DNA of 64,000 bases, taken from contig VXAA01001950.1 in assembly GCA_013399115.1 (NCBI GenBank), positions 14,652 through 78,651 on the forward strand, read 5' to 3'. This DNA is from Anseranas semipalmata (Eukaryota; Chordata; Aves; Anseriformes; Anseranatidae). Every line of letters begins with the position of its first letter. The stretch's first letter is position 1. Of this stretch, positions 35,969-47,542 are shown piece by piece. The translations under genes were made by a program, and so were the position numbers. The notes beneath the pieces are model-generated. The model had not been told where the DNA came from. It did no database searches and worked only from the letters and a program-made list of their open reading frames with translations.

Positions 35969-37510
35969 ATGGTGCACTGGTCAGCCGAGGAGAAGCAGCT
36001 CATCACCAGCGTCTGGAGCAAGGTCAACGTGGAGGAATGCGGTGCCGAAGCCCTGGCCAGGTAGGTCCGGCTCCTGGGCATCGGCTCAGCTGTGCCCTGC
36101 ATAGAGGAACCGCTGCAGCCGCAGGAGGGAGCGTTAACAGTGTCCGTGTGCGCCTGTGTCCCCCCTTCTCTTGCCAGGCTGCTGATCGTCTACCCCTGGA
36201 CCCAGAGGTTCTTTGATAACTTTGGGAACCTCTCCAGCCCCACTGCCATCATCGGCAACCCCAAGGTCCGTTCCCATGGCAAGAAAGTGCTCACCTCCTT
36301 TGGGGAAGCCGTGAAGAACCTGGAAAATCTCAAGACAACCTATGCCAAGCTGTCTGAGCTGCACTGCGAGAAGCTGCATGTGGACCCTGAGAACTTCAGG
36401 GTGAGCCATGCGTAGGGCTTGCACATCTCTCCCTCCGTCCCATAGAGTAGCTGGAGGGTGCCTGGAGGTTTTTGAAGGAGCATATATAACACAGATTCTA
36501 AGTACTGAAGAGAAAGGGGCTGGTTTGGATGTATAGTGTATCCTTAAGAGGGAGAGGGAAGGTTGGGCATTTGATAATGCCAGGGAAGGGGCCCCAGGTG
36601 GTGACAGATTTGGGGACAGATACAGGGAGATGCTCTGAATGCCTGGAGACTGGAGGAAAGCAGGAGAAAGAAGGGAGGCTGAATGAGGCTGAGGGTGGAG
36701 AGGAGGGAGGGAAAGTGCCTCAAGGGCGCTGCTGCTGTGCTGGTGCCATGTGCAGCCTCTCTCTGTCACCTTCTGCCCCCAGGGATGGGGACCACTTCAT
36801 CCCTGCTTTTTCCAAAGCTGGCAGATGTGGGAGGAGAGGGAAAAGCCAGTGTGGGATGGAGACCCACAGATGTCCAGGGACTGGACGCTGATGGGAAGAG
36901 AGGCCCTAGAGATGCAGACTGGGATTAGAGACAGAGAGGACAGGTCTGGTTGTGGGACAAGGTCAGCAGCTGGGGAGGGGAGGAGGAGGAGAATGAAGGA
37001 AAGGAGATCAGGGTGCTGGGGGTGAGACGTGGCTGTGGGTGGAGAGAGGGAGCAGTTCAGGCTGGAGGGGACTGGGAGGGCTGGATGCAGCTGATGGCCT
37101 CCATTTCGGTCCCTGCTTCAGCCCGACTTTGGGGATGTAGCAGGCAGACCTGACACTGACCTGAGCCCCAGCTCAAGTAGGCACAGGGATTCACAGCAGA
37201 AAAAAAAAAAGAAAAAAAAGTCAGAAAAGATTTGGAAATACAGTCTAGAGGTTGGAAAATGCAGGTGTGAGAAGAGACAAGGACAGAGCAGGTGGATACT
37301 GGTGCATGCGGTTGGCACAAGACAAGGGCGAGGGGGTGCTCAGAACCGTGCTGACCTGATTTCCTTCCTTCTCCCCCCCAGCTCCTGGGAGACATCCTCA
37401 TCATCGTGCTGGCTGCACACTTCACCAAGGACTTCACCCCTGCCTGCCAGGCCACTTGGCAAAAGCTGGTCGGCGTGGTGGCTCATGCTCTGGCCTACAA
37501 GTACCACTGA
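35969..37510 (+). CDS. HBBR: rho-globin (embryonic beta-type globin)
   Basis: Coding exons 35969-36060, 36178-36400 and 37382-37510 (92, 223 and 129 nt), introns of 117 and 981 nt, all GT-AG, phases as in every vertebrate beta globin. The 147-codon product gives a 146-residue chain after Met removal. It binds haem and oxygen in primitive red cells as part of an embryonic tetramer. Distal His63 and proximal His92 are present. Rho-specific marks: [14 protein letters not shown] near the N-terminus, FFDNFGN at 41-47, [16 protein letters not shown] in exon 3, and a C-terminus ending HALAYKYH with Tyr143 in place of Arg. Gly135 replaces the Arg of the adult phosphate site. It is the first gene of the cluster, as in chicken. 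Ser62 (RSHGKK) is shared with betaH but not with betaA or epsilon, pointing to sequence exchange between neighbours. Confidence 0.96.
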
Positions 37511-37542
37511 ATGCTCCAGAGGAGGATGCGGCTGTAACAATC

Positions 37543-37548
37543 AATAAA
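37543..37548 (+). terminator. rho-globin polyadenylation signal
   Basis: AATAAA 33 nt after the TGA, within an A-rich stretch. The 3' UTR would be unusually short. Confidence 0.75.
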
Positions 37549-39212
37549 AAAAGAAAAAGAAAAAAAACATTTTCTGAACTTCTTAGTGTGCTCCTGTGTC
37601 TCTGCAGCTGCTTGTGGTGGGGAGGGTGGGAGCAGGGGACACAAAAGGGGAAAGAGGGGCTCATGGCTGCTGGAACTATCATGGTCCAAAACAGCAGTCG
37701 GGCTTGCCTAAGGGGATGATGCTTCTCCTGGCTGTTTGGGCTCTCTCTGGAAGGCGCCAGCCTGCTTGCTGCTGCCCTGTCCTGCCCGCCAGCCGGGCTT
37801 GTACCAGCCACCCAGACCCCTGCGCACGAAGTGATGCTGGGGGCACGCAGAGCTCCAGTGGGACATCTGGGGATACTGGCCTCTCAACCAGCAGTGGGCA
37901 CATGCTAGCCCACTGAGCACCCTGAGACTGCAGAAATTGCCAAGGAGGATTTCTGACCTATTCTGTGCAGAAGGCCAAGCTGCAGGGCCAGCAAGGGCCC
38001 TTTGGCCCTAAACCTCTTCATCCATAGTGCATGCAAGGATATAAATTTGGAAAGATTTACTCAAGACCGCTTAGACAGAAATTTGTGCCTTCATAGTACT
38101 AATGTATCTTCAAGAAGCTGATAAAAATCATTTTCTGTTGTCAGCAGTGAAAATGCTCTTCCCGTTAGCCTTGGGCATTTTGATCAGAATACGCTCTCTG
38201 CAAGAAGATGTGGATGGTCTGGAGAGGAGGGGTTGAGGACAGCTTTTACATAGGACTGATCAGAGCATTTTAAAGTCAGACTAACTTAATGAACAATGAT
38301 TTTTCACTGTAATGGCAGGACTTTGCATAAGCACATCAGTTTCAGCAATGCTTTTTCAGGACTAACTTGAAAAGCAACAAGGACAGGCATGTCTGTGTCT
38401 CAGAATGATGAAATCCTTGTTTTGCGTGATTTAGGAACAAATTTTCTGCCTTCCTGCAGATGAAGCAGGGATTCACACTTATGACCCCTCAATACTACAC
38501 AGCCAGCCTGTCTGACAGGCAGAGGATGTAGCCCTGCCGGCTGAGCACATCCTGGGCTGGGGTGGAAAAAAGCAGCAGAAACCAGTCCAGCTTTCCTACA
38601 AGACGTCATTTTCCTTTCAGTCAGCAAATGGGCATTTCAGCGTGATTTCAGGAGGTGAGACTGTAGTCAATGTCTTAGGTTCACTCTAGTTAGAGTAAAA
38701 GTTCAAATCTCTGGAAGTTGCCACCAAAGAGAAAAGGTCCCCTGCACTTGAGGCAGGGTGGACACCACATTAACACAGTGATGGGGTGCATTCAGCTGGG
38801 TGCAGGCCAGCAGCACTTACCCTGTGTTGGCAGGGCCTCTGATTGTTTCCCTCTTCCTCTGGGACCTGATTTTCTGCTGGGCTCAGTGGGAACCTCTCGC
38901 TCAAGGAGCTCCCTCCCAGGAGGGGCTTCAGGTACTGGCAGTGCCTCCGCGTGTCCTGCTCCCTGACTGTGCACTGCAGCCAGGGCTGGGCTGGTCATCT
39001 TGGCCTTATTCTGCCAAAGAGCAGGATTCTTGCTGTGTTGTGGAACCAGAAGAGGGGTTGCAGTGTGCCAGGCTTTGCAAGCAAGAGTTGTCCCTCTCTT
39101 GCGTGAGCAAGACCAAAGGTATGAACGATAAGTGCTCACCTGACCCCAAACAGCGGCCAGAGCTGAGCCCTGGATGGCAGGCTAGATGGGCACCATGGCA
39201 GCCCTGGTGTTG
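37549..39212. other. intergenic between rho and betaH, first part
   Basis: No gene recognised. A-rich and purine-rich just after the rho gene, otherwise unremarkable. Confidence 0.5.
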
Positions 39213-39415
39213 AAATCACTGAATCACAGAATGTCTGAGGTTGGAAGGGACCTCTGGAGATCATCTGGTCCAACCCCCCTGCCAAGCAGGATCACCTAGA
39301 GCACGTTGCACAGGATTGCATCCAGGCAGGTTTTGAATATCTCCAGAGAAGGAGACTCCACAGCCTCTCTGGGCAGCCTGTTCCAGTGCTCTGTCACCCT
39401 CACAGGAAAGTAGAT
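39213..39415 (-). mobile_element. CR1 LINE fragment, 3' end, reverse orientation
   Basis: On the minus strand it reads the end of CR1 ORF2 ([26 protein letters not shown]) and the 3' UTR, beginning on the plus strand with the terminal repeat AATCACTGAATCACAGAATG. It closely resembles the copy at 1-408, including the GTGCAACGTGCTCTAGGTGA stretch, so both belong to one subfamily. Confidence 0.95.
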
Positions 39416-42400
39416 GACACTGCCCAGTCCTAGCAGTGCTTTGGCAGTAGCCTAATGTCTGTCTGCAGAGGAGCCAGGGCCAGCAGTACATCCTTCCTTT
39501 GCACCAGGGGAGTGGAGCACCGCAGGTGGCTCAACCAAAGCCCTTCCATCAGCTGGCAGGAGAGCAGGGAACCAAACGTACACTTGCAGGCCACCATGCT
39601 GTGCAGACCATTCCCCTGGTGAGGAGAGCCCAGCCTCACCAGCACGGTGACATGGGGAAGAGCAGTGCTGGTGCTTCACCACGAGCTAGAGCAGTCCTCT
39701 GGGCATTTCTGCAGCAGCAGTGCAGTGCGGGGCTGAGATGCACTCAATTCCTTGATCAAACTAGCAGCAGTTTGGTTCAGGCTCTGAAGGAAGCAAAGGC
39801 CCAGGCCCTGACCAGGCCATGAACTTCTTTAATTCCAAACTGTTTTTTGAAACCCATACAAGACCAGGTTGCATGGTGTGCTTTGATGTTCATAAGCGTG
39901 GAGACCAGAACATCCATCATGCAATTAGCACCTGAATAGCAGGAGGTACTTCCAAGACTAATTTATCAAGGAACAAAAGAAGTTGTGGGCTCAAGGATTC
40001 ATATGCTTACCTTTTCCCTCTTATGTAATCTGACTACAAGCCAGATACTTTATTCCGTAAGTATGACAGCCTGAGTGAGCCTTTTTTTGGAGCTCTCCCT
40101 GCAGCTGGCTGCAAGGCGATGATCTCCCTCTGAGTGGGGATGCATCTCAAGGACACTCCTCAAGGTTGAGAGATCCCTTACCAATTGCAGATCTTTGGTA
40201 AGTGACCAATTTTGTGCATAACTTCTACCACAGGGCATTAATATCTTGCATTGGAAACTTTGAATTATTATTATATCCTCTGTGCAGTAACAAGTTGAAC
40301 CTTGCCATCAAACTTTGTTAAACCTCACCTTTACAATATTTTACTTCAATAAACTATTTTTGCTATTATATTTGGCAGTGATTCTTTAGACAGTTTAAAT
40401 CTTGCTCATGACAGATGCTGGGAGCTGCGAAAGGCCCTGGTGACAGCGAGCCATCAGCTTGCTCGTTGCCGGGTTTATGGCACTTGGCTTGTGTTCAGGA
40501 CCTGACTTCTGCCTTGCCCTCTCTTACACCGTTTTGGCGAGCCCAGCCTGCTCACCGTGAGCCCCAGGAGCTGGGTTTGGTGCAAACAGCCTTCTGGAGC
40601 CCAGAGCCACCTAGAAGTGGTTCCAGCCCCCTGCAGCCCTGCCAAGGCAGTGCACATTCCCGTCTTGCTGCCTGCTGCTTCCACGCCAGGAGGAAGGAGC
40701 CAGGTCCTGCCCTCAGCTGGGAGACCACAAGATGCTGGCACAGAGCGGAAGGAGCCCCGACAGAGCTGTTCAGATGAGGAAGGAAGATCACAGCAAATAA
40801 AGCAGGAGCAAAGACACCCACAAGACTGACTGGCCTTAGACTTCAGAGATTGCATGTTCTGGAGGAGAGAGAAGAGAGGCTGGCCTGGATCCAGAGCGTC
40901 AGAGGCTGGGTACATCTGCCGTTCCTGATGATAAGGGCACCAGTTAAAGCTTGGCGCGGGACGCTGACTGCTGCAATCAGAGTGACCAATAAATTCTGCT
41001 TCTTTTATAAAGGCCTGGAGCTGTCTTTTGCAGCTGGTGGGATGCTTTATCTACAAAAATGGGAAAGTTCCTGTCCATGGAAGTAGGCAAGGCCCAGTGT
41101 GGGGCCAAGAGATGATGAACCACAAAGGGGGCTCTTCCACCCACATCAGAGACAAATGAATGGAAGGATTTTGGAGGGAAGTGTCCTGAGCGCTGTGAAA
41201 TCCATCCCACACAGGCAGCAAAGGGGCCCCTACCTCCCTGCTTTGGGAGCTTTGCTGAGATAAGCCCACTGCAAGGCATTGCTGTAGGTGCTGGAGGGGA
41301 ACACTATCTCCCTTTGGTCCTGTGAACTGGAAAGAAGCCACAGAAGCTGCCTCCACTTGGCACATCGTGATGATTTCTTCCCCTCCCAGCCTGTGCCGCT
41401 GAACAGCCCCCTCAGGAGATGCCCCCTGTGCTGGCAGCTCTGAGCATGCAAACGCTGCCCACCAGGCCTCTGCTCCCAAGTCATAAAGCAGGTGATTTTA
41501 AAATGTACTTGAAATTAACTCTGCCTTATAGAAAGGCAGAAGATGGAGGGATCCCTGAAGAAGACCCCCAAAATCAGAGCACAGGGCTGGGACTGTCCGG
41601 GCTGTTCTGCCTTTGCTATTTGCCAAGTGTTCCTCTGTCTTCTCACTGTTTGGCAGAAACTTTGAGCGTGCAGTGCTGCTTACATTGAATGCTCGTGGTG
41701 TCCTAGCTGAAAACACCCTGTCATCCTCGTGGACACCTTCAAGGCTGTATCCACTTCGCTGTGAGCTCGTGCCTCTGATGGCATTATGGACCAGTGCCCA
41801 ACTGTTGTAAATGGGTGCATGCAGCCTCTGGTCCCGCCCAGACCATCACGCATAACATGTTTCCTTAAAAAGTCTTTGTGGCTGACTAATATTACAACTA
41901 AGAAGCCCTTGAAAGTCTTTCACAGGGAGTTTCGTCTCATACTTTTTCTCCTCTCAGCTGACAGCTGATAACTGCCCTGCGGCACTAATGCAGTTGCTGG
42001 AGATCATGTGAAAAGCGCTTTGAAGACGTCACTTGCTAGGAAGGGACGATGTTCTCCAGCAGAGACACCACGAGCACAGCAGATGCTGCTGCCCACAGCA
42101 GCGAGTGAGGAGGAGCCACGTGGGCTGGGGGAGGGCAGGGCTGAAGGAGGAGAGGAAGAGAAATAAGGCAAAGCTCAGCAAGCCCCAGGAGTTGCTCATC
42201 CTTTGCTTTGTCTCTTGGTTTAGCATCTCGCCTTGCACCTGGGGTGGGCATTTGAAACTGCCCTTGTGGGACGGTGCACCTGAGCTGCTCTGGTGCTGAG
42301 TTAACCACTGGACACATGCCACGAATTCACCACTCCACCCTGCTAATAAGGAATCTGGAAGCTGTGTCTGCAGAGAAATTTGCTGGCATTACAGCCTCCT

Positions 42401-44104
42401 CTTTTCATATGTCAATGTCAACTGAGAAAGCATATGCATGAACCAGTTTGCACACATATAGTTAGCAGAACTAAAACATCTCAAGTTTATGGCCAGGTCA
42501 CCAGCTACAGCTGAAGTCACCAGGCAGGGCTCAGTTCTTCACTGTCGTAGACCTCTTGCATGATTTTGAGTACATCAGTGCATCATACAGTGCATCAGGA
42601 CTCTGAAAAATGATACTAGTAAGACTACTTTTCTTATTCTTTGACAGCTTCCCCTGTTAGTAGGAAACACCTTGGATCAAGATGCACTGCTAAGTAGGAG
42701 GGTGGAAAAAAGTCACAACTTTCAAATGTACGCCAGCTGCAGAAAGGAAAGGTGTTGACCAGAGCAAAGGCTGGAGGAACTTACTGACAGTTTAATTTGG
42801 AACAGGCAGATAAGAGGCAAGATAGTGCTCTTCAGATTTGTAAAGACTGCTGCCAAGGGGAAGACAGACTTCATCCTGCAGGCAGTGAGAGAGCAACCCT
42901 GCATGGCTATTTCTTAGGGCTGAGTTATTTTATGTGAACAATCAACCTGATCAAGACAGCTCTACCAACAGTAGCAATGCTGCTTTGCCAGGACATCTTA
43001 TTCCTTCTGGGATGCGGGATATGCTATATATCAAAAGAGCTCAAAGTTTTTCTCAGTGCTGGTGTATGATATAGCAAACCATCCAACTTGTGCAATGCAA
43101 GCAAGGATTTATTGTATATTTCTGCTAACAGTCTGAAAAAAAAAAAAAATAGCACAGTTCCCTATTCGGTTCAGCCTTTTACATGGTGTATACCCCATTT
43201 CCAGTTTTGGCAAGCTCAGAAGTATGCCCCAAAGCCACCCACTTATTACACTAAGGGACAACCATCAATGCCATACAGTAATGAGGCATTCAAAATCTAA
43301 AATAAAGTTAATGTTGTATTTTCCTCTTTCTGGAGGACCAGCAGAGAAAATTGGCATTGGACTGTTTCTGCACAGCACAACCTGATCCTAGCTCCCCACT
43401 GGCATCAGGTGGGACTGACTATGCATGTGGGCAACGCGTCTGGCTTACACTCATCGCAGGCTAGGGATCATACCCTGCTCTTGAGACCCACTCAGAATCA
43501 TGCCTTCAAGATGGATTCACTTTCTCTGACAACAGGAAATTATGCTAGAGATGGTCAACAGCAGAGCTAAACACAGAACAGCACAGACAACACCTATGGA
43601 CAGCTACAATGGACAAAAGCAACGGACAACAGCTGTGAAGCTCTTTGTTAGGACTGACAAGGAAGAAGGATCTTGCATTTAAAGCCCGTGGCCTACATTT
43701 GGGAGTAATAATTGAGCTCTTGTTTCCCAGAAAGCCTCCAATCCTTCAAGCTGGGAGTTGTTCAGGATGGATTCCCAGGAGTGCAGGGTACCAATGCACC
43801 ATCAAGATTCTGAAAACAAGGCCAAGGCGGAGACTGCAAGCTCTTTGAACATTGCTGCCTGACTCATTGGATCTCCTCTGCACGTTCAGGCCTCCGGCTG
43901 CTGCTACAACACAGGAAACCCATGACCGTGGAGGAGCTGTGCAGGCAGCTCCACCTGCACCTGGGGCTGTGGCTACAAGCACATGGGTGCGAGATGCAGC
44001 TTGTCCACTCAAAGGCAGAGGGGGGAAAGGGACTCTTTTCCCCTTGGACAGGATCCAGAATTGCTATCTTTCTTTGTGCAGCCCAGCTCCCTCCCCAGCC
44101 CCAA
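39416..44104. other. intergenic between rho and betaH, main part
   Basis: About 4.7 kb with no gene recognised. AT-rich stretches at 40250-40390 (with an AATAAA at about 40350) and 42500-43300, and an A run at 43137-43150. Nothing supports a further globin or pseudogene between rho and betaH. Confidence 0.5.
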
Positions 44105-44229
44105 CCAATGGCAACGTCAACTGAGATTAGGACAAGCTGTTACTAGTGTATAAAAATCCCTGGGGCAGACTTTGGCTCCACTTCCCATTAATTTTTCCGG
44201 GAAGCCCCAGGCAAGCCCTCTTACTCACC
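44105..44229 (+). promoter_or_regulatory. betaH-globin promoter and 5' UTR
   Basis: CCAAT box at 44105-44109 and TATAAAA at 44149-44155, 81 nt before the ATG. The sequence is unrelated to the other three globin promoters, which fits separate control of this gene. There is no obvious CACCC box adjacent; a C-rich CTCCCTCCCCAGCCCC precedes the CCAAT. Confidence 0.8.
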
Positions 44230-45546
44230 ATGGTGCACTGGACAGCCAAGGAGAAGCAGCTCATCACCGACCTCTGGGGCAAGGTCAATGTGGCCGACTG
44301 CGGTGCCGAAGCCCTGGCCAGGTAGGTCCGGCTCCTGGGCATCGGCTCAGCTGCGCCCTGCATAGAGGAACCGCTGCAGCCGCAGGAGGGAGTGTTAACG
44401 GTGTCCGTGTGTGCCTGTGTCCCCCCTTCTCTTGCCAGGCTGCTGATCGTCTACCCCTGGACCCAGAGGTTCTTTACTTCCTTTGGGAACCTCTCCAGCC
44501 CCACTGCCATCATCGGCAACCCCAAGGTCCGTTCCCATGGCAAGAAAGTGCTCACCTCCTTTGGGGAAGCCGTGAAGAACCTGCACAACATCAAGAAGTG
44601 TTTTGCTCAGCTGAGCAAACTCCACTGCGACAAGCTGCACGTGGACCCCGAGAACTTCAGGGTGAGCCATGCTCAGACTCCAGCCTCAACTGAACAGAGG
44701 TTTCTGTCCTCTGGAGAGGCCTCTGGGTGTCCGGCAGCCAGTGAGACCCAGAAGCAAATCCCTGAGGCTGCCTGAGTCTGGGCACCTGCTGGGGGCAGGG
44801 GCGGTGGAGGGGAAAGGAGTGCTTAAGCATATTTGGGGATAACAGGCAGGAGTCCTGGGGCTGAGATGTGCAAGAGGAGGGACCCACACAGGTGAGGTGG
44901 ATGTGCATGAAATGCAGAGTCAAATACATGCAGGCTGCAGAGTGAGCAGGGAGGAAGCAACATCAACTTGGAGCACCCAGAGACCAGAAGAGAACAAACC
45001 GAGACGGGATTTGAAGGAAAGAGAGAAGCCTGGGCATGAGGAGTAGTTAATCCAAGAGAGAAAATAAACATAGCCATTTCAGCAGAAGGAAGGGATCTGA
45101 GCCAAGGAAAAACAAGGGGAGGGAGGGAAATGAAAGGAGAGGATAAACCCAGCCAAAGCAGAGCGAGGACACTGGCATAGCAGGCTTAGGGAAGGTATTT
45201 GGGGAGGGGGATCCAGCACACTCGGGTGTCCTGGTGAGTGCCAGAGATGCAGGCATGGGTCTGTGATAAATCAGCTCCTTGCTTTGCAGCGAATCCTCCA
45301 GTCACTGCAGTCTGGCCACTGTCACAGGCCGGGTGATGTGTCCACATGTGGCCACCTGAGTGGTGGGAGGGCGGTGGGGCAGAACCCTGGGCTGATGGCT
45401 TCTCCCTCCATCGCCAGCTCCTGGGTGACATCCTCATCTTTGTCCTGGCTGCCCACTTTGGCAAGGACTTCACCCCAGCCTGCCAGTCTGCCTGGCAGAA
45501 GATGGTCCTTGCGGTGGCCAACGCTCTGGCCCACGAGTATCACTGA
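44230..45546 (+). CDS. HBBH: betaH-globin (hatching-type beta globin)
   Basis: Coding exons 44230-44321, 44439-44661 and 45418-45546; introns 117 and 756 nt. Encodes a full-length 146-residue mature chain with His63 and His92. It is assigned to betaH by position between rho and betaA and by its distinct sequence. Unusual residues: Lys6, Asp13, Ser62, His79, Lys83, Cys84 and Lys90, and a C-terminus [15 protein letters not shown] giving Leu135, Asn139, His143 and Glu144. In adult bird beta chains Arg135, His139 and Arg143 hold inositol pentaphosphate; here two of the three are non-basic and uncharged, so weak phosphate binding and high oxygen affinity are inferred. Reading frame and splice sites are intact, with no sign of decay. 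The first exon's second half, intron 1 and much of exon 2 look copied from neighbours, while exon 3 is its own. Confidence 0.92.
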
Positions 45547-45626
45547 GGCTCCTGCAACCATTCACACCAGGAGATGCTCCCGCTCGTGGGGAAGCATCCT
45601 CTGGGTCTGCTGGTCTGTAACTGCCA

Positions 45627-45632
45627 AATAAA
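45627..45632 (+). terminator. betaH-globin polyadenylation signal
   Basis: AATAAA 80 nt after the TGA, followed by a T/G-rich stretch (GTGTTTGCCTCT) suitable as a downstream element. Confidence 0.85.
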
Positions 45633-47229
45633 GGCCAACTGCTTTGTCACAAAGGGTGTTTGCCTCTCGGTGGGAATGGGGCAGGGGGACCACCCCAAGG
45701 TGCTGGGAATGGGAACAAGGTGCTCACACGTGGGGTAGTGCAAGCCATGTCTCGTTTCTGCGAATTCATGCTAGCGAGACTTGTCTAAGCTGGAGAACCC
45801 AAAAGAACATTCAGGACTAGAATAAATAAACACACTACAAAATACAAACAGAAAGACTCTGGTGCTTTATTGAGACATCAGGCAACATCACTGGGTTTCA
45901 TGTTTTAAACCTTTCACAGATAAAGTGGAACAAATCTTTGCACAAAAATGTGCAACGGGAGAAGTGCCAGTGAGATTAGGTCTGTTGTTTGTAACTTCTT
46001 TCATGGAAGGAAGCATATTATTTTTTTGGTCCTTGTGCAAATCATTATCATTCTCAGATTAAAGGCAGAATGTAACAGTCTCAAGTATCTAGTATGGCAA
46101 AAACAATGACAAGAATGGTAATTTCATGTACAGGAAGGACAGAGTACTTGGTTTCACTGGCCCCTACATCTAACTTTTCACTACCAAAGTTAAGTTCCCG
46201 GAAGTCTCCATGCCATGCAGAGGGCCATGGCCCTCAACGGTCTCCTGTCATCCTTTTATTCTGGTTGAGAGACTCTCAGCATCCCCACAGCACGGAGATC
46301 AGCTCAGGCACATGTCTGGGGTTTCGCTGCAGTGAACTCCTCTGCCTGCGCCCTCCCGCCCCATTATCAGAGAGAAGACAGAGGGCATGGCTGCAGAGCA
46401 GGTTTGCAGCAAACTCTGCACTTTTCAGCATGGAGGGCTGGGAGGTGCCTGGAGCAGGATCCTTCGACCAAGCCCATTCCAAAGCAAGCATGTGGTGCAA
46501 CTGGTGCAGCCGTAGCCCATGGCCAATGCAAAGGCATAGCTCCACGGTCACACGGCCCGCCTCGACCAGCTAGTGATCCTGTGCGCTGCCAGCTCTGGCC
46601 TCGCGGGTTCCAGCCCCAGCCCCAGAGCCTGCACCCACCCAACCTCCTCCAGATCCGTTTGCTGGGAGCAGCCCTGGGGGACCCGGCTGCCTCTCCCGGC
46701 GCTCGCAGGGTCACGACGCCTCCGGCTGCTGAATCGCCAGGTCAGGCGCTGCCTCCTGCTGCACAACTGCACTGTCCCCAGTTCACCCAGTCTTCCCCAC
46801 CTTGCCTGGGGCCTCTGCGAGCTAACACCGTGCAGACAATTCCCGTGCACAGTGTTACGGCATTTCCCTTCCAGCCTGCCTTGTTTGACCTCTGCTAGCA
46901 GGCTCTTTGAGGCAGGAGCTCTCTGCAACCAACAGCCCGTGGTTCCTTAGCACTACCCTAAAGTTAGCAAACTGTTAAAGAGCTGATAGGAAAGAATGAG
47001 GAGAACCCAAGCCTGGCAGGCCCTGCAAGAAGAGGAAGAAAGAGAAACTGCTTGCGCACAGCTGGTGTGTTCAGAGGAAGGACCCAACAGCCCCAGGTCC
47101 TGCTCTTCTGCCTCACAGTGACACAGACCGCTGTGGTTTGCACCATCCAAGGGGCACCGAGCCAAGCATGCACCTTCCTCCAAAGGCTTGGGGGGGGCTC
47201 ACACAGTGCCGTGCTCAGACTTTGCATGG
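45633..47229. other. intergenic between betaH and betaA
   Basis: No gene recognised. AT-rich to 46100, then GC-rich with overlapping frames on both strands at 46300-46930 that resemble no known protein. A run of eight G at 47190-47197 lies upstream of the betaA promoter. Confidence 0.5.
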
Positions 47230-47542
47230 AGATAAATGCCGCCCTCCCGTAGGGAGCTGCAGCGCTGGAAATCAAAGATGGGGGGGCAGGGTGGCGGCAG
47301 ATCTGGGCATCTTGCCCCGAGGCCCCACCCTGATGCCGCGTCCCCTCCCTCGGGGTGCCAGGGCTGAAGGGGCCCCTCCCGGGATCCAGCCAATAGAGGG
47401 GTGCATGGGGAAGAGGAGGGGCCCATCGGAGCATATAAAAGTGGGCACGGGGACAGCCGCTCGCCAGCGTGCGATCCCCGCGGGAGCAAGAGCCGAGACC
47501 TCCTCCGTACCTGCAGCCACACGCTACCCTCCATCCGACGCC
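47230..47542 (+). promoter_or_regulatory. adult betaA-globin promoter and 5' UTR
   Basis: In order: GATA-1 motif AGATAA at 47230-47235, a run of seven G at 47280-47286, CCACCC at 47325-47330, CCAAT at 47390-47394 and TATAAAAG at 47434-47441, with the expected cap near 47465. A G-string plus CACCC, CCAAT and GATA sites is the known make-up of the chicken betaA promoter, although the G-string here is shorter than I recall for chicken. The last 31 nt of the 5' UTR match epsilon at 52312-52342 with one mismatch. Confidence 0.85.

Noticed and set aside
40300..40390. AATAAA in an AT-rich stretch considered as the 3' end of a gene or an LTR
   Set aside because: No coding frame or LTR boundaries could be found around it.
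39416..44104. Search for a fifth globin or globin pseudogene between rho and betaH
   Set aside because: No trace of the highly conserved exon 2 sequence ([12 protein letters not shown]) on either strand.
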